From assembly GCA_963708865.1 (NCBI GenBank), contig CAVPUC010000002.1, positions 248,001-312,000 of the forward strand: a stretch of 64,000 bases of DNA, written 5' to 3'. The notes beneath the pieces are model-generated. The model worked only from the letters and a program-made list of their open reading frames with translations. It did not search any database and was not told the origin of the DNA. Shown one piece after another: positions 37,749-47,280 of the stretch (its first letter is position 1; the number at the start of each line of letters is the position of its first letter). The translations under genes and the position numbers were made by a program. Source of the stretch: DAIDKA01 sp963708865. Lineage in GTDB: Bacteria > Pseudomonadota > Gammaproteobacteria > Steroidobacterales > Steroidobacteraceae.

Positions 37749-40304
37749 ATGGGGGATAGGAATGAGATACGGATCAACGCGGCCGCAATCGGATCGACCG
37801 CAGAGGGTGCTCTATGGGGTCGCTGGACCCAGCGCTCGTTAATCGTCGGGATGGCCGCTGTGTATTGCGGCGCCGCGCTGGGACAACAGGCCCCCGCCAC
37901 CTCGGCGGCCACCGAGCCCAGCCAAAATGACAATGGCGCGCTCCAGGAAGTCGTCGTCACCGCGCGCTACCGCACGGAAAACCTGCAGCAGACTCCGATA
38001 ACGATTACCGCCCTGACGGCGGAGGATCTGCAAGCGCAGCAACTGATCAACGTCGATGACTTAGGATCGGTCGTTCCGAATGCCTACTTTCGCACCCCGG
38101 TTAGCAATTACGGCCCGACGGAGACGATCGGCCTTCGCGGCATCACCCAGGTCGACTTCAGTTACACCTTTGAGCCGGCGGTGGCGGTCTACGTCGATGA
38201 CGTCTACCACGCGACGGAGACCGGCGCCTCCTTGGACCTTGCGGATCTGGAGCGCGTGGAGGTGCTCAACGGTCCGCAGGGCACGCTGTTTGGCAAGAAC
38301 GCCCTGGGCGGTGCGATACGCCTGATCACCGTTAAGCCCAAAGGCGATGACAGCGGGACCTTCTCCCTAACCTACGGCCAGCATCAGCGCATCGATCTTA
38401 AGGGCATTGGCGATTTTGCGTTGGTTCCGGACAAACTGTTCGTGCGCATGATCGGCAGTTCCAGTTCGGAGGACGGCTTCGGTCACTACCTGGACTTCGC
38501 CTGCTCGATGGCGGCTCGGGGAACACCGCAACTGGCGGGCAGCCTGCCGGAGACCATCTCTCCGACTCAAGGCAATGGCTGCGCACTGGGAGGCCTGGGA
38601 GGATTTCGCCACGAAGGCGGCAAGATCGAACTGCGCTACGTGGCGAGCGATGACCTGGAAATCAATCTCAACGGCAATTACACCAAGCAGGCCGATCAGC
38701 CTTATCCTCAGGCGCTGCTCACCCAATACCAGACCACCGATCTGATCAACTCCCTGTACTCCAATGGCGTGGTCAAGCCGAAGTACGGCGTCGGTTACAC
38801 CGGCAATCCCGGTTTCGTCTCGCCCAGTCCATTCGACAACTACGCCACTTTCGGCGATGTGGTCACGGGGCAGCAGAACGATCCGACGCAGTACCTGGAG
38901 GAGTGGGCCATTCCGCTCACGGTGGACTATCGCCTCACCGATAAGCTGCATGCCAAGCTGATCCTCGCCTACGAAACCTATCAGTCCAACTGGTCCAACG
39001 ACAGCGACCTGACGCCTTTCGGGCTGGTGCAGACCACTTATTTGCAGGAGCACGCGCAACGATCAGCCGAGTTCCGGCTCAACGGCACCTCCTTCGGGGA
39101 TCGGCTGGACTGGACCGGCGGCCTGTTCTACTACAACTCGCATGATCGCGCGTACGACACGACGAATTTCGACGCATTCGCCTACCCGTCATTCATCTTC
39201 CCGAGCGGCCTGTTGGGCAATAACGTCGCGAATGACCTTTACACGGATGAGAACAAATCAGCATTTGTGCATGGGGAGTACAAGCTGACGGACCGATGGT
39301 CGGCGTCCGCAGGAGTGCGCTACACCGATGAAAGCAAATCGAACGTCTTCGATCATGTGAATGAGTATCCGGCTCAATCGATCGTCCTGCCGGGTCCGAA
39401 AGACCTCTCCTCCAGCCGCTTTGACTACAGCGGCAGCCTCAACTTCCAGGCGACCGACGATATTCTGTTCTACGCTTCAACGGCGACCGGCTTTCGCTCG
39501 CCCGGGTTCAATCCGCGCCCCTTTACGATCGGACAGGTACAGGAGGTGCCAGGAGAACATGCGATCCAGTACGAGATCGGCAACAAGAGCGATTTCTTGG
39601 ATCATCGCCTGCGTGCCAACACGGCGATCTTCTATATTGACTACCAGGCGCACCTGACGCCGGTCACCGCCACGCAGTGTTCTGCCACCACTGACCTCAA
39701 TCCCACCCCCTACCAGCTGGCGCCGGGCACGTTTTGTCCCGCAGGCACCTTCTTTGCCGGCACGACGGGCGAGGCATGGTTCTTGACGGTGGTGGAACCC
39801 GCCAGCATCCGCGGTATCGAGGAGCAGCTGTCCGCGACTCCGCTCGACGGACTGCATCTGAACCTCAACTTCGGCTACAACCAATTCCGCAGCACGGCAT
39901 CCAGTGCCACAGCGGTCGGTTACGTGGACCCGTCGGTTAAACTGCAGCCTGAGATCAACATGAGCGGTGGCGTCCAATACGACCTGAAAATGGCCGACGC
40001 GGGGACGCTTGCGCCGCGGCTTGACTGGACCTATCAGTCGTTCATGACCAACGGTCCGACCAATGCGGTACAGGTGCACCCGTATTACATTATTCCCGGC
40101 TACAGCCTGTTCAATTTCAGGACGATCTATACCCCGAACGTCGGAAAATGGAATGTGGCGGCCGGCGTCACCAATCTGTTCAACAAGTTCTATTGGGAAC
40201 AGTTGGGCGCCAACTCCCTGCCCACTGCCGCGCCCATCTCAGGTCGGGTGGGCACGCCCGGCCGTCCTCGTGAATGGACCGTCACCTTTACGAAGAATTT
40301 CTAA
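37749..40304 (+). CDS. TonB-dependent outer membrane receptor
   Basis: An intact 851-residue receptor. The plug domain starts after the signal region (RSLIVGMAAVYCGAALG) with the TonB-box-like EVVVTARYRTENLQQTPIT and shows TETIGLRGITQVDFSYTFEP, VYVDDVYHATETGASLD and ERVEVLNGPQGTLFGKNALG. The barrel ends GRPREWTVTFTKNF with a terminal Phe. Receptors with this plug pattern (sphingomonad type) take up aromatic or plant-derived compounds, vitamins or polyols. It follows the oxygenase/NTF2/hydrolase genes and may import their substrate. The start is uncertain; the ATG at 37749 is kept because its frame continues to the plug. Confidence 0.95.
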   Translation: MGDRNEIRINAAAIGSTAEGALWGRWTQRSLIVGMAAVYCGAALGQQAPATSAATEPSQNDNGALQEVVVTARYRTENLQQTPITITALTAEDLQAQQLINVDDLGSVVPNAYFRTPVSNYGPTETIGLRGITQVDFSYTFEPAVAVYVDDVYHATETGASLDLADLERVEVLNGPQGTLFGKNALGGAIRLITVKPKGDDSGTFSLTYGQHQRIDLKGIGDFALVPDKLFVRMIGSSSSEDGFGHYLDFACSMAARGTPQLAGSLPETISPTQGNGCALGGLGGFRHEGGKIELRYVASDDLEINLNGNYTKQADQPYPQALLTQYQTTDLINSLYSNGVVKPKYGVGYTGNPGFVSPSPFDNYATFGDVVTGQQNDPTQYLEEWAIPLTVDYRLTDKLHAKLILAYETYQSNWSNDSDLTPFGLVQTTYLQEHAQRSAEFRLNGTSFGDRLDWTGGLFYYNSHDRAYDTTNFDAFAYPSFIFPSGLLGNNVANDLYTDENKSAFVHGEYKLTDRWSASAGVRYTDESKSNVFDHVNEYPAQSIVLPGPKDLSSSRFDYSGSLNFQATDDILFYASTATGFRSPGFNPRPFTIGQVQEVPGEHAIQYEIGNKSDFLDHRLRANTAIFYIDYQAHLTPVTATQCSATTDLNPTPYQLAPGTFCPAGTFFAGTTGEAWFLTVVEPASIRGIEEQLSATPLDGLHLNLNFGYNQFRSTASSATAVGYVDPSVKLQPEINMSGGVQYDLKMADAGTLAPRLDWTYQSFMTNGPTNAVQVHPYYIIPGYSLFNFRTIYTPNVGKWNVAAGVTNLFNKFYWEQLGANSLPTAAPISGRVGTPGRPREWTVTFTKNF

Positions 40305-40310
40305 ATGTCG

Positions 40311-40342
40311 CCGGTCTGCGCCGCGTGAGCGGCGCAGATCGG
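40311..40342. terminator. Long hairpin between the TonB receptor and the convergent protease gene
   Basis: TCTGCGCCGC pairs perfectly with GCGGCGCAGA around a GTGA loop, and flanking CCGG/TCGG bases extend the stem to about 14 bp with one G-T pair. It sits in the 57-base gap between two convergent genes. No T-run follows, so it is probably a bidirectional, factor-assisted terminator. Confidence 0.55.
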
Positions 40343-40361
40343 TAATGGCGCGGGACGGCCG

Positions 40362-41601
40362 TCACAGCAGCTGCAGCCGTGCGATGCGGGCCAGTGCCGG
40401 CGGGTGCGAATCGTAGAATCGCGAGTGGATGGGGTCCGGGGTGAGCGTGGTGGCGTTGTCGCGATACAGCTTCACCAGCGCCGCCATCAGGGCGGCGGCG
40501 GGCGTGTGCTGGGCCGCAAAGGCATCCGCGGCGAACTCATCCCGACGTGACCAGTGCGCCGACAGGGGCGTCACGAAGAACGTGAACGCCGGCGCGACGA
40601 ACAGGAACAGCAGCAGGGCGCCATAGTCCGAGGCGCCCGAAAGTCCGAGCCCCTGATAAAACCACGCGCGGGCGGCAAGCCAGGCGAGCAGCGCCAGGCC
40701 CGCCAGCGCCAGCACGGCGGAGATGATCAGACGGCGCCGGATGTGGTGGAGTTTGAAATGCCCCAGCTCATGCGCCAGCACGGCCTCGATTTCGCCGGGC
40801 TCGAGCGTGTTGATCAACGTGTCGAAGAATACGATGCGCTTGTTGCGGCCGACCCCGGTGAAGTAGGCGTTGCCGTGCGCCGAGCGCCGTGAACCGTCGA
40901 TCACGAACACGCCGCGCGAGGCAAAGCCGCAACGCGCCAGCAGTGTCTCGATCCGGGTTCGCAGCGCTGCATCGCTTAAGGGACTGAAGCGGTTGAAGAG
41001 CGGCGCGATCAGCGCCGGGTAAGCCCAGGTCAGCCCCAGGGATACGCTGAGCCATAGCGCCCACACGTACACCCACCACAGCGTGCCGCCGCGATGCATC
41101 AGTTCAAGGGCGCCCAACAGCAGCGGGCCGCCAATCGCAAGGCCCAGCAACAGGCCCTTGAGCCGATCGACGAAGAACAGCGTCACGGTCGTGCGATTGA
41201 AACCGAACCGGGCTTCAAGCCGGAAGGTGCTCCACAGCGACAGGGGCAGCCCGATCAACGCCACGACCAGCAACACGCTCAAAATGACCAAGGCGCCGTG
41301 CCACGGTTCCGCCCAGGCCAAGCGGCCGCGAGAGCTGATCGATGCCGCGGATGCCACCGCCCAGGGTCAGGCCCAGCAGCACGAGCGCATCGATCACCGT
41401 GTCGATGCGCCCGAGCCGGGTGCGCGCCACGGCGTAATCCGCCGCCTTGAGATGATCGGCGGGCGAGACGCTGTGGGCGAACGGTTCGGGCACGCGGGTG
41501 CGGTGCCGGGTGACGGCGGCAATCTGCCGGTTCGCGAGCCACAGTCGGGTGGCCGTGCCGACGAGGACGGCCAGCACGAACAGCACGGTCAGGGGCTGCA
41601 T
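40362..41601 (-). CDS. M48 zinc metallopeptidase, Ste24/HtpX-like (frame change near 41330)
   Basis: About 413 residues. An N-terminal set of helices (LTVLFVLAVLVGTATR, GALVILSVLLVVALIGLPLS) includes the RFGFNRTTVTLFF segment of CAAX-protease family proteins. The zinc site is VLAHELGHFKLHH (HExxH), and the downstream ligand Glu lies near RRDEFAADAFAAQH. These enzymes degrade misfolded membrane proteins at the inner membrane. The start is the ATG at 41601, five bases after the anti-sigma stop, so the gene is third in a sigma/anti-sigma/protease operon. The frame break in the first third is the only fault. Confidence 0.9.
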
Positions 41602-41605
41602 GCGG

Positions 41606-42335
41606 CTAGCGTGTCCAGTGCAGATGCGGACCCAAGGCGCGCGCGACCTCATCCATGTCCGGCTCACCCTGGACGATGACGGCGAGGGTGCCCCCGGCCG
41701 GACTGGGAACCAGGATGCCGGAGTAGCCGTTCTGGCGGAAGGTCTGCCGGGCGGGGATGTGTTCCTGGCGCAATATCATGACGGTGACGGGACCTGCCGC
41801 GGTGCGCACGACCAGATGCGGCACCCAGTGGCCATTGAACAGGCAGCTGCGCGCATAGGTCACGGTGGTGTCCGACGGGTCAAGCGACACGCCCGCGCCG
41901 CTCAGCACGGCGTCGGTGGCGGCGGCTGTCATCGGGGCCACCTCGGACCAGCTTCCGGATTCCAGTGCGATGTGACCCAGCACGCCGGCAGCGAGGCTCG
42001 GCTGCGGCCGCAGGGTCCAGAAGAGGATGCCCAGTCCAACGGATAGCACCAGGCTTGCCGCCAGCGCCAGCAGGGCAGGGAACCGCTTCGACACCGGTTT
42101 TGGCTTGGCGCGTGCAATGATCGGCAGCGCCACAACGCGCGTCGCCGCGCGCGGCGCGAGCGGCGCCGCGAACAGGCGCGACAGGTCCTGGTCCATGCGG
42201 CGCATCTGCTGCTGGAACAGCGCACAGTCGGGGCAGTGTGCCAGATGCGCCGCCAGGGCCGGGCCGCACCTCGGCGGGCGCGGCGCCAATCAACAATCGG
42301 GCTTCATCATGGGTCATTAGGGCTGGCTCATCCAT
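41606..42335 (-). CDS. Anti-sigma factor, DUF3379-like (frame change near 42270)
   Basis: About 242 residues. The cytoplasmic N-terminus starts MTHDEARLLIGAAPAEV and then, in another frame, has the zinc-site-like HLAHCPDCALFQQ (HxxxCxxC) found in zinc-binding anti-sigma domains. A transmembrane helix follows (ALLALAASLVLSVGLGILF), then a periplasmic part with a GTLAVIVQGEPDMDEVARAL segment. The pattern fits DUF3379 proteins, which are ECF anti-sigma factors. The ATG at 42335 overlaps the sigma gene stop by 8 bases. It likely holds the sigma factor at the membrane. Confidence 0.82.
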
Positions 42336-42892
42336 CCCGTCCGCGGCGGGCAGTCAATCCATAAATGCGGCGCAACCGGTTGCGCGCCCGGAACAGCCGG
42401 GTCAGCACCGCCGGCGTCGACAAGGTCAGCTCCTTGGCAATCTCATCCGTGGTGAAGCCCCCGAGCACCTGCATGACCAGCGGCACCCGGTATTCATCCG
42501 GAAGCTGCGTGATGGCCAGACGCAGCCCGACCAGCTCATCGCTCTCGGCGGCAAGCTGATGGTCCTCGGCTGCAATGACTTCATCCAAGTCGGTGATCTC
42601 CAGGCGTTTACGCTCGTAGAGCCGGGCATGTTCGCGGCGGACGATCGTCAGCAGCCAGCCGCGCGCCGCCGCCGGGTCCTTCAGTGACATCCCGGGAGCG
42701 CCAGGCCCGCAGCAAGGCCTCCTGGACCACATCCTCAGCCACGGCCCGATTCCGGGACAGCCACCAGGCAAAACGCAACAGCTCCGGCCGCAGGGTCTCA
42801 AACAGCCGCTCCACCGCCAGGGGCGCGGCAGCCACACCCGGTTCAGGGGTGTCGACTAAGGGGACCGGGGCTTCGGGGGTTATATTGCGCAT
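42328..42892 (-). CDS. ECF sigma factor (frame change near 42690)
   Basis: About 187 residues. Region 2 shows RPELLRFAWWLSRNRAVAED and VVQEALLRAWRS. After the frame change, region 4 shows LPDEYRVPLVMQVLGGFTTD, EIAKELTLSTPAVLTRLF (helix-turn-helix) and RARNRLRRIYG. It starts with ATG at 42892 and is divergent from the bufferin operon, with 151 bases between. Position suggests control of itself and of the buf genes, but no promoter motif was confirmed. Confidence 0.91.
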
Positions 42893-43043
42893 GCCGGAGC
42901 GGGATCATAGCCGGATGCGATGTCCGGTGTTCTGCTGCAATAGATCGGCACAAGGACCGGTCTTTGCTGACAGGTGAGCCATTTCGGCTCCCGGCGTCGG
43001 CCCCGCCGCGCGATAATCCGATCATCTTTAGGGAGCGAGCAAC

Positions 43044-43310
43044 ATGAAGTCAACGAGAGCGGGTGGTGTGGCGATTGCGACCGCTGCGGCACTATTGTTT
43101 GGAACCTTCGCGGCCACCACGGCCAGTGCCGATGAAGCCAAAGTGAAATGTACCGGTGTCAATTCGTGCAAGGGCCAGTCCTCCTGCAAGTCAGCCAAGA
43201 ACTCCTGCAAGGGCATGAACTCCTGCAAGGGCCTGGGCTTTGTCGAGATGTCGAAGTCAGACTGCACGGCGGCGAAGGCCAAGGTAAAGGCCGAGGCCAA
43301 GGCCGGCTGA
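43044..43310 (+). CDS. bufA2: BufA2-type bufferin precursor (metallophore RiPP)
   Basis: An 88-residue precursor. The signal peptide (GVAIATAAALLFGTFAATTA, cleavage after TASA) is followed by a Cys-rich core: KCTGVNSCKGQSSC, KSAKNSCKGMNSCKG and SKSDC, six cysteines in C-x5-C spacing. A Lys/Ala-rich tail ends AKVKAEAKAG. In characterised bufferins, cysteines of a secreted peptide are converted to thiooxazole groups by BufB with BufC and the product chelates copper in the periplasm. A GGGAGCGAG ribosome site precedes the ATG. It is the first gene of the operon. Confidence 0.9.
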   Translation: MKSTRAGGVAIATAAALLFGTFAATTASADEAKVKCTGVNSCKGQSSCKSAKNSCKGMNSCKGLGFVEMSKSDCTAAKAKVKAEAKAG

Positions 43311-43319
43311 GCCGGCTCA

Positions 43320-43356
43320 GCGAAGACGGTCACGGGCTGGCCGTGGCCGTCTTCGC
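43320..43356 (+). terminator. 16-bp hairpin between bufA2 and bufB
   Basis: GCGAAGACGGTCACGG pairs with CCGTGGCCGTCTTCGC over 16 bp (one G-T pair) around a GCTGG loop. It starts 10 bases after the bufA2 stop, with 20 bases left before bufB. There is no T-run. It likely stabilises the bufA2 mRNA or partly stops transcription, giving more precursor than enzyme. Confidence 0.75.
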
Positions 43357-43376
43357 GCTCCACCCATGAGCCCTTC

Positions 43377-44199
43377 ATGATTCGCGGATTCGGCCTGGGG
43401 CTGCGCCCGCAGCATTACGGCGAGGTCTTGCAGAGCCGGCCAGCCCTCGACTGGCTGGAGATCCTCAGCGAGAACTATCTGGTCGCGGGCGGCAAGCCAC
43501 TTTATTTTCTCGACCAGATTCGCGAGCGCTACCCGATGGTCATGCACGGTGTGTCGCTGTCCATCGGCAGCACCGAGCCGCTGGATTTCAACTACCTGGC
43601 GCAACTGAAGTCGCTCGCTCGGCGCGTGCGGCCGGGGTGGATTTCCGATCACCTGTGCTGGACGGGCACGGCGGGCCTGAATCTGCATGATCTGATGCCG
43701 CTGCCCTATACCGCCGAAGCCCTGCGCCACCTGACCCAGCGCATCCGCCAGGTGCAGGATTTCCTGGAGCAGCGCCTGGTCATCGAGAATGTCTCCAGTT
43801 ACGTGACCTACCGCTCCTCGGAGATGACCGAGTGGCAGTTCATCACGGCGCTCGCGGCGGAGGCGGATTGCGACCTGCTGCTCGATGTGAACAATGTCTA
43901 CGTCAGTAGCGTCAACCATGGCTTCGATGCGCGTGAATTCCTGGACGCCATGCCCGCCTCCCGGGTACGGCAGATTCACCTGGCAGGCCACAGCCATCAG
44001 GGGGACTTGCTCATCGACACGCATGATACGGCAGTGCCGCAGGCGGTATGGGACCTGTATCGCCACACGGCGCAGCGGCTGGGCGAGGTGCCCGACCATG
44101 ATCGAGCGCGACGGGAATATTCCGGCGCTCGCGGAACTGGTGGCGGAGCTTCAGATCGCTCGCGACATCGCGGCGGCCGCGACGGTACGGGCCGCCTGA
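43377..44199 (+). CDS. bufB: BufB multinuclear iron oxidase, DUF692 (frame change near 44095)
   Basis: About 274 residues of the MNIO (DUF692) TIM barrel. It oxidises precursor cysteines. Seen: GFGLGLRPQHYGEVL at the start, WLEILSENYLVAGG (Glu ligand region), MVMHGVSLSIGS (His), WISDHLCWTG, RLVIENVSSYVTY, CDLLLDVNNVYVSSVNHGFD (Asp/Asn/His ligands) and RQIHLAGHSHQGD (His ligands), DTHDTAV. The frame breaks at CCCGACC near 44095, where one extra base displaces the end (TMIERDGNIPALAELVAE). The TGA is directly followed by the bufC ATG. Confidence 0.94.
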
Positions 44200-44952
44200 A
44201 TGAAACTGGCGCACCTGCAGCAGTCCTTTCAATCTCACCTGCTTGAGGGGGATGGCGCCATTGCCGCCGAGATCGCCGCCGATGAGCGCGCTGCGACCTC
44301 GCTGCGGCTGGGCATCTATACGCAGGCCTACGCGGCGCGGCTGATCGAGGTACTGGCCGAGACCTATCCAGCCGTGCAGGCCGCACTGGGTACGCATCAC
44401 TTTGCACGTCTCATCGGGGACTTCGTCAAACTCCATCCAAGCCGGTTTCGGTCCGCGCGCGCCTACGGGGAGGCACTGCCCGAGTGGCTCGCCGCCCGGC
44501 TCACTGGGCCGCGGGCGCGGGGTCTTGCCGATCTGGCGCGATTTGAATGGGCCGTGGCGGGCGCCTTTGATGCCGCGGATGACTGTGCGCTCAGGCCCGA
44601 GCGTCTCACCGCCGTTGATCCTGAGCAGTGGGCCGCCCTGCAATTCACGTTCTCACCGACGCTGCGGCGTGTGAGTGTCAGCAGCAACTGTGTGGCCTGG
44701 TGGCGGTTCGCCTGCGCCGAGGAGCCCCGGCCGCGGCGCTGGCGTTTGACCTGCAGCCAGCAATGGCTGGTGTGGCGACAGGGCTTGGCCGTGTTCTATC
44801 GGCGTCTGTCCCGCGCGGAATCCTCGCTCCTGGATGCGGCGCTCGCCGGGCGCACCTTCGGTGAGCTTTGTGAGCAGCTGTCGGCAGCGGCGCCCGCGGC
44901 TGCGCTGCTGCGCGGCTGGTTCGATGCCGGACTGATCGTCGGCTATCGCTAG
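44200..44952 (+). CDS. bufC: BufC, DUF2063 partner protein
   Basis: A 250-residue protein of the DUF2063 family (HvfC/BufC). The N-terminal domain starts HLQQSFQSHLLEGDGAI and has the segments RLGIYTQAYAARLIEVLAET and LGTHHFARLIGDFVKLHPS (leader/precursor recognition in characterised pairs). A C-terminal domain has WWRFACAEEPRPRRW and WLVWRQGLAVFYRRLS. It partners BufB and the precursor. Its ATG follows the bufB TGA with no gap, so the proteins are made together. It ends with a 4-base convergent overlap with the peptidase gene. Confidence 0.9.
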   Translation: MKLAHLQQSFQSHLLEGDGAIAAEIAADERAATSLRLGIYTQAYAARLIEVLAETYPAVQAALGTHHFARLIGDFVKLHPSRFRSARAYGEALPEWLAARLTGPRARGLADLARFEWAVAGAFDAADDCALRPERLTAVDPEQWAALQFTFSPTLRRVSVSSNCVAWWRFACAEEPRPRRWRLTCSQQWLVWRQGLAVFYRRLSRAESSLLDAALAGRTFGELCEQLSAAAPAAALLRGWFDAGLIVGYR

Positions 44953-45854
44953 CCGGGCTTGAAGATCGCCTTGCGGATCGCGGCCAGCGGCGCCTGGTCA
45001 TTGATGCGGACCGTATCACCCTGCGGGTCCACGCCGAGGCTGTGCCACAGCGCCGGCAGATCCGGTGCAACGGGCCGGTCCTTCATCTGCGCGTACAGCT
45101 CACTCATGACCGGTACGCCGACCGCCGCATCGGCAGTGGCCAATACCTTGTTGATGTCCCAGTCGCTCGGCAGGCCGCCGCTCGCGCGCAGCACGGCCTT
45201 CATGGCGTCCTGCAGGCCCGAGCGATTGTGGGTGCGCTCGCGGATCTGTACATCCGCGAGCAGACAGAACATCGCGCCGCCCCAGTAGGTGCGGCCATGG
45301 GAGTGATCCTGATCCAGGCCGCCGCCGTCGGGGCCCGGCAGGCCGCGCGGCATGGCATGCTGCTCTTCGGCGAAGACATCTTCAATGCTGCGGTTGCCGG
45401 CCTGCACGCGCGCGACGCCTTCGATATAGACCGCAAGACCCTCGGACAGCCAGGCATGGTCCTGGCCGATGTCCGGCAGCGCGAGGTGCGTCATTTCGTG
45501 TACCAGCACCCAGTCATTCAGCAAGGCGCCAGCATCGACCTGGTTGCCGACGCGCACGCGGATGAGCGGCGCGGGTGCGCCGAAGGTGGTGCCACCCGCC
45601 ACTTGTGATCCGCCGACCGGGATCACCACGATGCGCACCTCGCGGCACCGGAAATTGTCCGAAATAATGCGCGACAATGGTGGCGGAGCGCTGTGCCCAC
45701 TCGATGAGCAGCGCCTCGGCGGGAAACTGTTGCGCTGGAATCAGCACCACCAGCTTCGAGTGTGCGACGCTGAGTTCGTGCCGCTCGGCGGCGTCGCTTG
45801 CGCCTGCGCGGCGGGCGGTGCGAGCCACGGCAGGACCAGCGCCGCGGCGAGCAC
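44949..45854 (-). CDS. Gluzincin-type peptidase, M61/M1-like (two frame changes)
   Basis: About 300 residues. The zinc motif is VHEMTHLALPDIGQDHAWLS (HExxH) followed by EGLAVYIEGVARVQ with the third Glu ligand. N-terminal part: AERHELSVAHSKLVVLIPAQ, LLIEWAQRSATIVAHYFG and REVRIVVIPVGGSQ. A hydrophobic segment VLAAALVLPWLAPPAAQA looks like a signal peptide from a GTG at 45854, but the same frame continues upstream into the APC permease without a stop. The C-terminus ends RKAIFKPG. Frame changes near 45790 and 45640. Confidence 0.75.
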
Positions 45855-47280
45855 GGCGGCTGGCGCGCGCGTGCCGAACCTGCGCCAAAGCAGATAGGCC
45901 GGCACGCCCAGCAGCACGATGCACAGGCCCGGCCAGGTATATTGCGGCCGCTGGATCAGCAGGTTCGCGCAGATGGCCGCCGTGAGCAGCACATACAGCG
46001 CGGGCAATAGCGGATACAGCGGCACCTTCACCGGCCGTGGCGCATCCGCGCGCTTGAACGCGCAGCACAAACAGGCCGATGGCCGTGAGCAGATAGAACA
46101 GCACCGCTGCGAACATCACATAGTCCAGCAGTTGGCTGTAGGTGCCCGACAGACACAGGACGCAGGTCCAGGCGGCCTGGATCCACAGCGCGAAGGCAGG
46201 GGTGTGATAGCGCGGATGCAGGCGTGCGGCGCGCTTCAGGAACAGGCCGTCACGGGCCATGGCGTAGAATACCCGCGCGCCGGCGAGTATCAGGCCGTTG
46301 TTGCAACCGAAGGTCGAAATCATGATCGCCGCCGCCATGACAGTGAGCCCGGGGTCACCGAACATGGCCTGCAGCGCCGCGGTCGCGACGCGGTCCTGCG
46401 GCGCGCTGGCGATGGCCGCCAGCGGCAGTGAACTTAAGTAGGCAAGGTTCGCGAGCAGATAGAGCACGACGACCACGCACACGCCGGTGACCATGGCGAA
46501 TGCCAGATCGCGTTTCGGATCCTTGAGCTCGCCTGCCGCGAAGCCGACGTTGTTCCAGGCGTCCATCGAGAACAGTGCCCCGATCATGGCCGCCCCGATG
46601 CTGGGGAGCAGGTGCCAGAAGGAGATCGTGCCCCAGAATCCCGGCCCGAAGTTCGTGCTGATCGCCACATGATTGCGCCCGAGGGTGAGCCCGAGCAGCA
46701 CCAGCGCGGCGAGCGAGGCGAGCTTGATGCCGGTCAGCGTCGTCTGGATGACCGCGGCGGTGCGCACGCCGCGCACGTTGATCCACGTCAGCAGCACCAC
46801 CGAGGCAATGGCGAGCAGGCGCTGCGGCGACAGCCCGATCTGGATGTCGCCGCTGGGCAGGTGGGCAGTCCACCCCAGGAACACCGCGGGCGTCAGGGCG
46901 GGCACGAAAACGGCGGTGAAGCGCGCGAAGGCCACCGCCACCGCCGCGATGGTGCCGGTCTGGATCACACTGAACAGGGTCCAGCCGTACAGATAACCAA
47001 ACAGCGGCGAGACCCCTTCGCGCAAGTACACGTACTGGCCGCCGGCGCGGGGAAAGAGCGCTGCCAGTTCACTGTAAGTGAGCGCGCCGATCACCGTCGT
47101 CACCCCGGCGATCATCCACACCAGCAGCAGCATGCCCGGGGAGCCCACCTGGCGGACGATATCGGCCGAGACGATGAAGACGCCGGAGCCGATCATGGAG
47201 CCGGCCACCAGCGCCGTGGCATCCACGCGCGTCAGCGCGCGCACGAATTCAACCGGCGAGCGTGAGCCGGTGGCCGCCAT
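45855..47280 (-). CDS. APC-family amino acid permease (frame change near 46060; no stop before the peptidase)
   Basis: About 475 residues with 12 transmembrane helices. APC marks: ALVAGSMIGSGVFIVSADI (helix 1 GSxIGSGIF), ALTYSELAALFPRAGGQYVY and SMDAWNNVGFAAGELKDPKR (helix 6). The last part, read after a frame change near 46060, is RADAPRPVKVPLYPLLPALY and CIVLLGVPAYLLWRRFGTR. The stop is not visible, and the frame runs into the peptidase. The ATG overlaps the stop of the FMN oxidase gene (TGATG). Substrate is an amino acid or amine, not identified. Confidence 0.88.
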
